Part shown: positions 1-5,632 of the stretch, one piece after another
Layout: the number at the start of each line of letters is the position of its first letter
Position numbering within the stretch: the first letter of the stretch is position 1
Source: an uncultured Anaerostipes sp.
GTDB taxonomy: Bacteria > Bacillota > Clostridia > Lachnospirales > Lachnospiraceae
DNA: 5,677 nt
Reading direction: 5' to 3'
Assembly (NCBI GenBank): GCA_900756035.1
Contig: CAAEIR010000079.1
Location: 1-5,677, forward strand
Position numbers and translations under genes: made by a program
The notes under the pieces: generated by a model
Databases searched by the model: none
What the model was told of the DNA's origin: nothing
Seen by the model: the letters and a program-made list of their open reading frames with translations, nothing else

Positions 1-116
1 ATTCCCAAGAAGCCCGTAGGGCAATCTTTGAGTATATAGAGGGCTGGTATAACCGAAAAAGGATTCATAGTGCCATCGGTTATATGACACCGCAGCATAA
101 GGAGCTTCCTGTATAA
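1..116 (+). CDS. IS3-family transposase OrfB, C-terminal end (partial, cut by window edge)
   Basis: Reading from base 3, a 37-codon open frame runs to a TAA at 114-116. It contains the motif WYNRKRIHSAIGYMTP, which is typical of the extreme C-terminus of the integrase core (rve_3-type) of IS3-family OrfB transposases. OrfB supplies the DDE catalytic domain that cuts and joins the element ends. The catalytic acidic residues lie upstream and are outside the window, so it cannot be said whether the gene is intact. An IS3 terminal inverted repeat ending in CA would be expected within a few tens of bases after the stop. I cannot point to it with confidence, and the following element may have inserted into or next to that end. 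Confidence 0.85.
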   Translation, partial: SQEARRAIFEYIEGWYNRKRIHSAIGYMTPQHKELPV

Positions 117-146
117 TTCAAATATAGGGAATTCCGAGAAAGAGGG

Positions 147-174
147 TTGAGAAAAAAATACCTCAGAGTAAAAT
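147..174 (+). promoter_or_regulatory. Candidate sigma-70-type promoter for the IS110 transposase
   Basis: A -35-like TTGAGA (147-152) and a -10-like TAAAAT (169-174) each match the consensus at five of six positions and are separated by 16 bases. Transcription would begin near 180-182. That start lies just past the left arms of the hairpin at 158-227, so a transcript made from this promoter could not form the hairpin. The region is A-rich, so a chance match is possible. Confidence 0.4.
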
Positions 175-227
175 AAGATTACTGACTTTGCGGGTTAGTA
201 AAAAATCTTATTAAAACAGTGAGGTAT
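158..227 (+). promoter_or_regulatory. Long hairpin sequestering the IS110 transposase ribosome binding site
   Basis: An outer 8-bp perfect stem pairs 158-165 (ATACCTCA) with 220-227 (TGAGGTAT). Inside it, 172-179 pairs with 205-212 (8 bp). Next, 180-186 pairs with 194-200 (7 bp, one G-U) around a 7-nt loop, with 201-204 (AAAA) bulged. The 3' arm of the outer stem contains the GAGG ribosome site (221-224) for the transposase ATG at 233. In a transcript reading in from upstream the site would be buried. Many insertion sequences limit transposase made from read-through transcripts in this way (IS10, IS50 and IS200 are the known examples). A role as a structured RNA at the element's left end is an alternative. 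Confidence 0.6.
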
Positions 228-232
228 CTAAA

Positions 233-1519
233 ATGAATTGTAACACACAAAACGCAAAAATTGCATCTATAACTGAAAAAACTTTGATCGTTGGTATTGA
301 TGTTGGAAGTGAAACTCATTTTGCCAGAGCATTTGACTGGCGGAATTACGAGTACACAAAGAAACCACTAGAATTCAGTAATACTGAGGCTGGGTTCCTG
401 ACCTTCAAAGCATGGGTGGAAGATATCGCAGAAAAACAAGGCAAAACCGCTGTGATCCCCGGCATGGAGCCGACCGGACACTACTGGTTTGCACTGGGGA
501 AATTCCTGCAGGACAATGGGATGAAGCCGGTACATGTGAATCCACATCATGTTAAGAAGTCGAAGGAACTGGACGACAACAATCCCAACAAGAATGACCG
601 CAAGGATCCAAAGACGATCGCGGCTCTGGTCAATGAAGGACGCTTTTCCTATCCCTACATACCAACCGGTATCTATGCGGAGATCAGGAGCCTGTCAAAC
701 CTTCGTTTCCAGACGCAGGAGGAGCTTACGCGGATCAAGAACCGGATCGCCAGATGGTTTGCTATCTACTTCCCTGAATATAAAGACGTTTATGGGGATT
801 TGAAGACAGTCAGTGGACGGATGGTATTGAAGGTGGCACCGTTGCCGGAAGACATTGGGAAACTTGGTGTGGAAGGTGTGAACCAAATATGGAGGAGCGC
901 AAAGCTGAGAGGCGCCGGAATAAAGAGGGAAAAGACCCTGGTATCCGCAGCAGAGCATAGCGTTGGAAGCAAGGAAGCACCGGAAGCGGCACGGATGGAA
1001 TTAAAAAATCTGCTGGATGACATGGATGTATATGTGTCAAGACTGGATGAGCTACTTGTGAACATAGAGGAAAAGCTGAAAGAGATTCCGTATGTGGATA
1101 AGCTGATGGAGATCAAGGGGATCGGTCTGGTAACGGTCAGCGGTTTCATTGCAGAGGTGGGAGACATTGGACATTTTGATAATCCAAAACAGCTGCAGAA
1201 GTTAGCAGGATATGCAATCGTGGCAAATGATTCCGGGAAGCATAACGGCGAAAGCCGGATCAGCTACAGAGGCAGGAAGCGCCTGCGGTATGTATTGTAT
1301 GAAGCAGCGATATCTCTTATCGGGAAGAATGCGGAGTTCAAGTCGATCCATGAATACTACCGGACACGCAAAGAAAATCCATTAAAAAAGATGCAGTCTG
1401 TAGTAGCAGTGGCATGTAAGATCCTAAGGGTATTTTACACAATACTGACAAAAGGTGTGGATTATGACCCGGTAAAGCTTCTAGGAGACATTAAGAGACC
1501 GCAGCTTCAGGCAGCATAG
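233..1519 (+). CDS. IS110-family DEDD transposase/recombinase
   Basis: This is a 428-aa transposase of the IS110 family, whose members are RNA-guided recombinases with a RuvC-like DEDD domain and a separate C-terminal domain carrying a conserved serine. The N-terminal domain shows GIDVGSE (Asp23), GMEPTGHYW (Glu79) and NDRKDPKTIA (Asp122 and Asp125), together a full DEDD set. A charged, probably helical middle region (about 150-290) leads to the C-terminal domain, with IKGIGLVTVSGFIAEVGD (294-311), the helix-hairpin-helix-like stretch of the family. This is followed by NDSGKHNGESRISYRGRKRLR (332-352), where Ser334 is the likely conserved serine. The start at ATG 233 is preceded by GAGG at 221-224, inside the hairpin described separately. 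No frameshift or missing motif is seen, so the gene should be functional. Its G+C is clearly higher than that of the downstream operon. Confidence 0.93.
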   Translation: MNCNTQNAKIASITEKTLIVGIDVGSETHFARAFDWRNYEYTKKPLEFSNTEAGFLTFKAWVEDIAEKQGKTAVIPGMEPTGHYWFALGKFLQDNGMKPVHVNPHHVKKSKELDDNNPNKNDRKDPKTIAALVNEGRFSYPYIPTGIYAEIRSLSNLRFQTQEELTRIKNRIARWFAIYFPEYKDVYGDLKTVSGRMVLKVAPLPEDIGKLGVEGVNQIWRSAKLRGAGIKREKTLVSAAEHSVGSKEAPEAARMELKNLLDDMDVYVSRLDELLVNIEEKLKEIPYVDKLMEIKGIGLVTVSGFIAEVGDIGHFDNPKQLQKLAGYAIVANDSGKHNGESRISYRGRKRLRYVLYEAAISLIGKNAEFKSIHEYYRTRKENPLKKMQSVVAVACKILRVFYTILTKGVDYDPVKLLGDIKRPQLQAA

Positions 1520-1545
1520 CAGACAGGAACCAAAACAAGTAATGC

Positions 1546-1608
1546 CCTGTCACGGTTGAACCCCACCTTTAACATTGCGTGTTAAAAGTTGAATTCAGCT
1601 GTGACAGG
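1546..1608 (+). ncRNA. Candidate bridge RNA/seekRNA-like stem-loop after the IS110 transposase
   Basis: A 15-position stem pairs 1546-1560 with 1594-1608 (13 Watson-Crick pairs and two G-U pairs, 1554-1600 and 1556-1598). The tip is a 7-bp hairpin, 1568-1574 with 1580-1586, around the loop TTGCG. Between the two stems is an internal loop made of 1561-1567 (CCCCACC) and 1587-1593 (AGTTGAA). A hairpin with an unpaired internal loop, placed 27 nt after the transposase stop, resembles the general design of IS1111 seekRNAs and IS110 bridge RNAs, in which the loop strands recognise element or target DNA. It is not followed by a T-run, so it is not an intrinsic terminator. The stem itself is seen in the sequence. 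The RNA role is inferred, and no guide match to the element ends was established. Confidence 0.45.
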
Positions 1609-1670
1609 AAGGCTGAAAGGTATGAGGAACGAGTCGGGAAAACGTCCACCGGAAGGTGCCGTCAAGAAAG

Positions 1671-1745
1671 CATGCCCCAAAGGTCAGTAAGACTTAATAC
1701 AAAGAATGAGCCAGTAGTCGGCAGGAATATTTTCCATAGGGCATG
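1671..1745 (+). repeat. Inverted repeat with large loop containing a possible guide-like segment
   Basis: A perfect 7-bp inverted repeat (1671-1677 with 1739-1745) encloses a 61-nt loop. In the loop, 1705-1713 (AATGAGCCA) is the exact reverse complement of 1968-1976, and flanking G-U pairs extend the match to 1704-1714/1967-1977. A small GGAA/TTCC foldback (1722-1734 region) lies near the 3' side. The long-range match could be an RNA stem closing the whole non-coding region, or a loop segment that recognises DNA near the element's right end. Confidence 0.4.
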
Positions 1746-1864
1746 ACCCTGTAAAGGAGCTAAGCTGACACCCTGGTTATGGACAGGCGGGACGAAGGAA
1801 GTTAGGACCCAGCAGAGATGCAGGTGATCCTGGTAGATACGGGAGGTTCGCTGCCGTAGATGGA

Positions 1865-1922
1865 TGGGTATACACAAGGCCATGTAGAACGAAATACAAT
1901 GACGTTTTACTTCGTGTACCCA
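1865..1922 (+). repeat. Interrupted inverted repeat near the right end of the IS110 non-coding region
   Basis: TGGGTA (1865-1870) and CAC (1873-1875) pair with GTGTACCCA (1914-1922), leaving a two-base bulge (1871-1872), for nine pairs in total. The 38-nt interior holds a further AACG/CGTT foldback (1889-1892 region with 1903-1906). It is not followed by a T-run that would make it a terminator. Its place in an element-end RNA is inferred. Confidence 0.35.
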
Positions 1923-1988
1923 AAACCCTCTATTTTCGTACCAGATACAGAGAAATGTCCATCCTCTTGGCTCATTTATCTGAGATAT

Positions 1989-2003
1989 GAAATTAAAAAT
2001 TTC
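1989..2003. repeat. Short palindrome upstream of the conflict operon (possible operator)
   Basis: GAAATT (1989-1994) and AATTTC (1998-2003) form a perfect 6-3-6 palindrome at the point where the sequence turns AT-rich, about 50 nt before the first operon gene. A palindrome here could be a regulator-binding site for the operon, but in AT-rich DNA it can also arise by chance. No convincing promoter with proper spacing was found between 1960 and 2035. Confidence 0.2.
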
Positions 2004-2052
2004 TTGAAAAATAAGGAAAAAACACTTGACTAAATAGGGAGGAAATATATAA

Positions 2053-2409
2053 ATGAAACTTCGGTTGAATATAAACGGGGGCAGCATGGAAGATATTGTT
2101 GTGTTACAGAATATTTTAAATAATTATGATGTTAGAGTTGATGTTATTCCAAGTATTTCGTATGGAAATGAATTAGGGGCAGAGTTTATACCAGCTCTTT
2201 TGATACTGCTTCCAGAGACTACACAATTTATAAATGCTATACTGCCAGCTATAAAAACATATATAGAAGTAAGAAAACCATCAGGTACAAAACATGTTAT
2301 AGAATTAGCAAATGGCGAGAAAAAAATACATATCATAAATGAAGATGGAAAAGAAATTGATATAGATAAAATAGTAAAAATATGTAACGAGACCCATTTT
2401 TTTGAATAG
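2053..2409 (+). CDS. EACC1-like small protein (effector-associated constant component), operon gene 1
   Basis: This 118-aa protein resembles EACC1, a small conserved partner found next to caspase, trypsin and other effector domains in NTP-dependent prokaryotic conflict systems. The match is by sequence pattern: an N-terminal strand MKLRLNI, a strand with VRVDVIPS (27-34) followed by GNELGAE (38-44) where the family has a GE-G-type turn, a strongly hydrophobic helix (about 45-68) that could be buried or membrane-leaning, then two C-terminal strands with VIELANGEKKIHIINEDGKEI (82-102). It has no catalytic motif, so a scaffolding or coupling role with the caspase encoded next is likely. The ATG at 2053 is chosen because GGAGG lies at 2038-2042, and this start keeps the family's first strand. 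A second ATG at 2086 would delete it. Gene 2 follows after 52 nt. Confidence 0.6.
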   Translation: MKLRLNINGGSMEDIVVLQNILNNYDVRVDVIPSISYGNELGAEFIPALLILLPETTQFINAILPAIKTYIEVRKPSGTKHVIELANGEKKIHIINEDGKEIDIDKIVKICNETHFFE

Positions 2410-2461
2410 CATATTAGAAATAAGTATAGAATGCATAGGATGATATGAGAGAATTTGACTT

Positions 2462-4762
2462 ATGAAAAGACTTATAATCAGGCCATTCATGGTCTTTAAT
2501 GGAGAATATGAAGATACAATAAGGAATAGAGAAGGTGTGATTAATACATCGAAACTGATGGAAAAAATACTATTTGATTCGGAGTATTTACATTATGATA
2601 GAAATAGAGCTGTTATAATTAATAATGGTCGCCGAACAGACGTATTTAAGCAGTTAAGGACATTTGCAGAAGATATTGATTTGGAAACAGAGATGCTTCT
2701 TTTTTATTTCTGTGGGCATGGCTGTCCTGATTATACATCTAATAAGTTGTATCTCGCCATGAAAGATACTGATTTTGATTATGCCTCGGATAATGGGATT
2801 GCAGCAGAAACAATTAATGAAATAATTACACAATATCATATACGATATTATGCAATTATATTAGATTGTTGTCATGCGGGTATGCATTCTCTTGGAAGCC
2901 CAAATAAGGCGATTTACTCAATTTCGATAAATGATTATTCTGACTCAAAGGGGGCCTTTTTCATTCCTACTATTGATGCAAGTAGCAGTTTTTCAACCGT
3001 GGAAATTGAAGGAAAACAGTATTCTCCATTCTCCTACTATTTTTTTAAGACTTTACAAGAAGGTGTCGAGAATCAGTTTAAGCGTGTTTCATTTAAAGAA
3101 TTATATGATAACGTAAAGATCCATTTTAAAAAGAAACACATAGAGTTACCTCCACCTGATCAAAAGGGTGAATTATTTAATGTTGCAATCTGGGAAAATC
3201 TTAAGTATCGTAATGTTGGAAATGGATATATACCAGAAGAAGCAGAGAATACCCTAAATGTTCTTTTGATAAAGAGCGCAATAGAGCATCCAATTAAATT
3301 CGATGATTTCGGCATACCGCTTGGCTTATGGGTTTTGAAAGACTATATTGAGAAGTATAGTATGGATATTCGAATTGAAATATATGATGAGAGACTTGAA
3401 TTGCAGAAAGCTGGAGAAAATAACTATGCCAGAGAGCAGGTTTTGAAAAAATATGATGAGATAATTAAAGAATATGATGTGGTTGGAGTTAGTATGAGTA
3501 GTTCTGAGGTGTGTCCTGGAATAAAAAAGCTAAAAATAGCAAAAAAGGAAGGGAAAATAACAACGGCAGGAGGAATCTTTACATCCAGCAATGAAAAATA
3601 TTTGCTTGAGACTGGAGTGGTAGATTATGTTATTCCAGGAGTGGGAACATCTGCATTACGGAAATTGTTGGAATGGCTCTTAAAGCAGAAACGAATAAAA
3701 CAAAATAAAGAATCTACGGGAAAAGAATATCAAATTGAAAAGAATAACGAATTATCAGGCGTTGCTACAATAGATAATCTGCAAAGTTTTTTTGTCCCAA
3801 CAGATGTTGGATTGTCTAATATGTCTTTCGGCACATGGAGTATTATAATAGATCGGTATAAACCGTTTCTTTATGATGATGATTTAAAAGCATATAAGAT
3901 GGATATTTTCTCAGCTAGAGGCTGTAAAGGAACATGTACATTCTGCTCTGTGCAAAAAGAATGCGGCAGGCAGATAAGTTACCGTTCAGAAACATCTGTA
4001 ATTGCTGAAGTAAAAAACTTATATAAAAAAGGGTTTACATATTTTTCATTGAAAGATGAAGATTGTTTGAATGATGAAAATCACTTTTTAAAAATAATAA
4101 GAAATGTTCAATTTCCGGGTATTAGATTTAAAGTCCGTACCAGAGTAGATCATCTTTTGGATAGGAGAGATTTGCTACAGGAATTAAGTGACTTAGGGGT
4201 TATTGAAATCCAATATGGCATAGAATCATTTGATTATATGCTTCTTAATGGAGTGAGTAAGGGCATCAAGAAAAAACAAATAGATAAGATTAAAAAATTT
4301 ATTATGGCAAATGCAGATTTTAATATAATTGCAAATTGCTCATTTATTTTAGGTCTATCTGGAGAAACCGAAGAGTATTACGATGAGCTTTTTTCTTTTG
4401 TTAAGGAAATTTATGACTATTCTGATAAATGCAAACCGAAAATATATATTAATTTTTTGACACCACATCCTCTTTCGTCATCATTTAAGGTCACGAGAAA
4501 TTATAAGATGATTACAACAGATCTTAATTATTTTACACATAAATTTCCTATAGGCTTTTATGAGCAGGAAGATGGTGTTGGATATACCATAAGGGAAAAG
4601 ATGATAGATACATATGAAAAGATTATTCGATATACGGACAGCACCAAATTTAATCCTTCATTAAGAGAGGGAATAGAGTATGAACATTTGGAGGCTTTTT
4701 TGGTTGGAAATAAGTATATTTTAGATGATCCACAGTTACCAAATTATTGTGAGGGAGAATAG
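2462..4762 (+). CDS. Caspase-like protease fused to B12-binding-like and radical SAM domains, operon gene 2
   Basis: This is a 766-aa three-domain protein. Residues 1 to about 246 are a C14 caspase/metacaspase-like protease: catalytic His86 in YFCGHG and catalytic Cys137 in DCCHAG, with KLYLAMKDTD (95-104) and a C-terminal GELFNVAIWEN (236-246) as in bacterial caspases. Asp135 sits where metacaspases place the acidic S1 residue, suggesting cleavage after Arg or Lys. Residues about 264-408 form a Rossmann fold like the B12-binding domain of class B radical SAM enzymes (NVLLIK, FGIPLGLWVL, YDVVGVSMSS, AGGIFTS, DYVIPGVG), but the DxHxxG cobalamin-ligand motif is absent; YDERLE stands there. Residues about 480-690 are a radical SAM barrel with CKGTCTFC (Cys488, Cys492, Cys495), YGIES (585-589) and ILGLSGETEE. 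A stop codon at 2456-2458 fixes ATG 2462 as the first possible start; the ribosome site (GAGAG, 2447-2451) is weak. No frameshift interrupts the fusion. Substrates are unknown. Confidence 0.85.
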   Translation: MKRLIIRPFMVFNGEYEDTIRNREGVINTSKLMEKILFDSEYLHYDRNRAVIINNGRRTDVFKQLRTFAEDIDLETEMLLFYFCGHGCPDYTSNKLYLAMKDTDFDYASDNGIAAETINEIITQYHIRYYAIILDCCHAGMHSLGSPNKAIYSISINDYSDSKGAFFIPTIDASSSFSTVEIEGKQYSPFSYYFFKTLQEGVENQFKRVSFKELYDNVKIHFKKKHIELPPPDQKGELFNVAIWENLKYRNVGNGYIPEEAENTLNVLLIKSAIEHPIKFDDFGIPLGLWVLKDYIEKYSMDIRIEIYDERLELQKAGENNYAREQVLKKYDEIIKEYDVVGVSMSSSEVCPGIKKLKIAKKEGKITTAGGIFTSSNEKYLLETGVVDYVIPGVGTSALRKLLEWLLKQKRIKQNKESTGKEYQIEKNNELSGVATIDNLQSFFVPTDVGLSNMSFGTWSIIIDRYKPFLYDDDLKAYKMDIFSARGCKGTCTFCSVQKECGRQISYRSETSVIAEVKNLYKKGFTYFSLKDEDCLNDENHFLKIIRNVQFPGIRFKVRTRVDHLLDRRDLLQELSDLGVIEIQYGIESFDYMLLNGVSKGIKKKQIDKIKKFIMANADFNIIANCSFILGLSGETEEYYDELFSFVKEIYDYSDKCKPKIYINFLTPHPLSSSFKVTRNYKMITTDLNYFTHKFPIGFYEQEDGVGYTIREKMIDTYEKIIRYTDSTKFNPSLREGIEYEHLEAFLVGNKYILDDPQLPNYCEGE

Positions 4763-4765
4763 TAT

Positions 4766-5563
4766 ATGAACGGTTTTAAAAGGAGCAATGGAAAATTTCT
4801 AGTTGATACGGAAAATGTAGATTTTATTATTGAAAATATAAGGGCAAAAGTTGATGATAGATCTTTCGCAATTCCTATGGAAAGAAAGAAAGTTACGCGA
4901 ATAATTTATAGGATGCCATATTTGAAAGAAAATGAGTCCAGATGGCTTCGAATTTTAATTGGGGATGTAGATTGTCATAATAAAACGGGTGTAACAATTA
5001 CCTATAAAGTAAAAAATACTACAGAAGGAAAAGAAGTTAAGACCCCTATTTTGAAAGTGGAGGAATTCGATCAGGCTGTAGATTTTTTTGAAGCGTTAGG
5101 GTTTCAAAGAACGTCTACACAGGAAAATATACGAACAAAATTGTATGTTACATTTGAAAACGTAAAATATATGATACGGTTTGATATCTGGCCACTTTTA
5201 GATGAAGTAACTTTTGTTACCGTTGAGGAGGTAACTCCAACAGATCCACGTACAAAAGAAGCCTTTATAAAGCTTCTAAACATAAGTAAATATGATATCT
5301 ATAATGGGACAATAGTTGATGTTGATACAACATATAAAGAACGGCTTGGTTTTAGAGCTAGTGATATTTCACAGTTATGTTTTGGATTGGATATTGAGGA
5401 ACAATATCAAGAAAGTAAAGAATTAATCGAAGATGGAGAAAATCCTAATTTGTTTTATATGTGGTTAAGTAATGAATGGGAGGATGCCAAAAGACTATTT
5501 CAAGCATTTAAAAAATCAAAACGTTCACTAGAGAATGCTATAAATCTTTTACTAGAAAATTAA
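4766..5563 (+). CDS. CYTH/class IV adenylate cyclase-like protein with eroded signature, operon gene 3
   Basis: This is a 265-aa protein. Several stretches match the order seen in CyaB-like CYTH (triphosphate tunnel) proteins: a strand TRIIYRM (44-50), RWLRI (59-63), TITYK (77-81, basic Lys81), VEEFDQAVDFFEALGF (98-113), NIRTKLYVTF (121-130), RFDIWPLLDEVTFVTVEE (138-155), which matches the D-WP-IP-yLEIE element, and DTTYKERLGF (187-196), which matches the terminal D-Y-K-yG helix. The N-terminal ExExK motif that defines active CYTH enzymes is not visible (KFLVDTE at about 10-16), and one Glu of the later ExE is Thr152, with Glu154 kept. It may therefore bind a nucleotide or polyphosphate rather than catalyse cyclisation. 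About 60 extra C-terminal residues are charged and helical. The start follows gene 2 by 3 nt, with a strong GAGGGAG site at 4751-4757 inside gene 2, which implies translational coupling. Confidence 0.6.
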   Translation: MNGFKRSNGKFLVDTENVDFIIENIRAKVDDRSFAIPMERKKVTRIIYRMPYLKENESRWLRILIGDVDCHNKTGVTITYKVKNTTEGKEVKTPILKVEEFDQAVDFFEALGFQRTSTQENIRTKLYVTFENVKYMIRFDIWPLLDEVTFVTVEEVTPTDPRTKEAFIKLLNISKYDIYNGTIVDVDTTYKERLGFRASDISQLCFGLDIEEQYQESKELIEDGENPNLFYMWLSNEWEDAKRLFQAFKKSKRSLENAINLLLEN

Positions 5564-5632
5564 CAGATATTATGAATACTCCAATCTGCCTGATGATTGC
5601 CGCAGCAAACTTAAAAAGTAAAAGACAGATCC

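Larger units (their letters stand above)
150..1985 (+). mobile_element. IS110-family insertion sequence (ends approximate)
   Basis: The element is defined by a complete IS110-type transposase (233-1519) flanked by about 116 nt of non-coding sequence on the left (after the IS3 gene stop) and about 465 nt on the right. The right-hand non-coding stretch resembles the transposase gene in base composition and changes to AT-rich sequence near 1985, which suggests it belongs to the element. IS110-family elements usually lack clear terminal inverted repeats and target duplications, and I see none, so both ends are estimates. Element length would be roughly 1.8 kb, long for the family because of the large 3' non-coding region. 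A long 3' non-coding end resembles the IS1111 arrangement (RNA gene after the transposase) more than the IS110 arrangement (RNA gene before it). Confidence 0.5.
1609..1985 (+). ncRNA. Long structured non-coding region at the 3' end of the IS110 element
   Basis: No convincing gene is present here. The stretch contains several local foldbacks: CACC/GGTG closed by a GGAA (GNRA) tetraloop at 1647-1658, CATGCCC/GGGCATG at 1671-1677/1739-1745, CAGG/CCTG at 1821-1832, TACGG/CCGTA at 1838-1842/1854-1858, and TGGGTA..CAC/GTGTACCCA at 1865-1875/1914-1922. This density of stems, together with the balanced base composition, suggests a folded RNA or an IS-end region rather than coding DNA. I looked for group II intron landmarks (a GUGYG-like 5' end, a domain V hairpin) and did not find them. 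It may extend the guide RNA of the element or be a separate RNA. Function is unknown. Confidence 0.35.

Noticed and set aside
143..150. GGGTTGA left of the IS110 element, compared with GGTTGAA in the stem at 1554-1560, as a guide-target match
   Set aside because: Only about six bases match, one strand of the match lies in a paired stem, and the element's left end is not defined.
117..157. Terminal inverted repeat of the upstream IS3 element
   Set aside because: It is expected here, but the left end of that element is outside the window and no end sequence can be verified from one side.
368..1167. Several open frames of 60-125 codons on the minus strand and in another plus frame inside the IS110 transposase
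   Set aside because: All lie fully within the transposase gene, have no recognisable motif and are shadows of its codon use.
1609..1985. Group II intron 5' portion
   Set aside because: The structured look suggested it, but there is no GUGYG-type 5' end, no domain V hairpin and no reverse transcriptase nearby.
2026..2053. Promoter TTGACT - 16 nt - TATAAA in front of the operon
   Set aside because: Good matches, but transcription would begin near 2060, after the ATG at 2053 and its GGAGG site. It would require the ATG at 2086, which drops the conserved first strand. Probably chance in AT-rich DNA.
1662..2087. A 141-codon open frame on the minus strand over the IS110 3' region
   Set aside because: It crosses from the mobile non-coding region into the start of operon gene 1, its residues are low-complexity and rich in Phe, Ile and Leu with no domain pattern, and the RNA-like foldbacks explain the region better.
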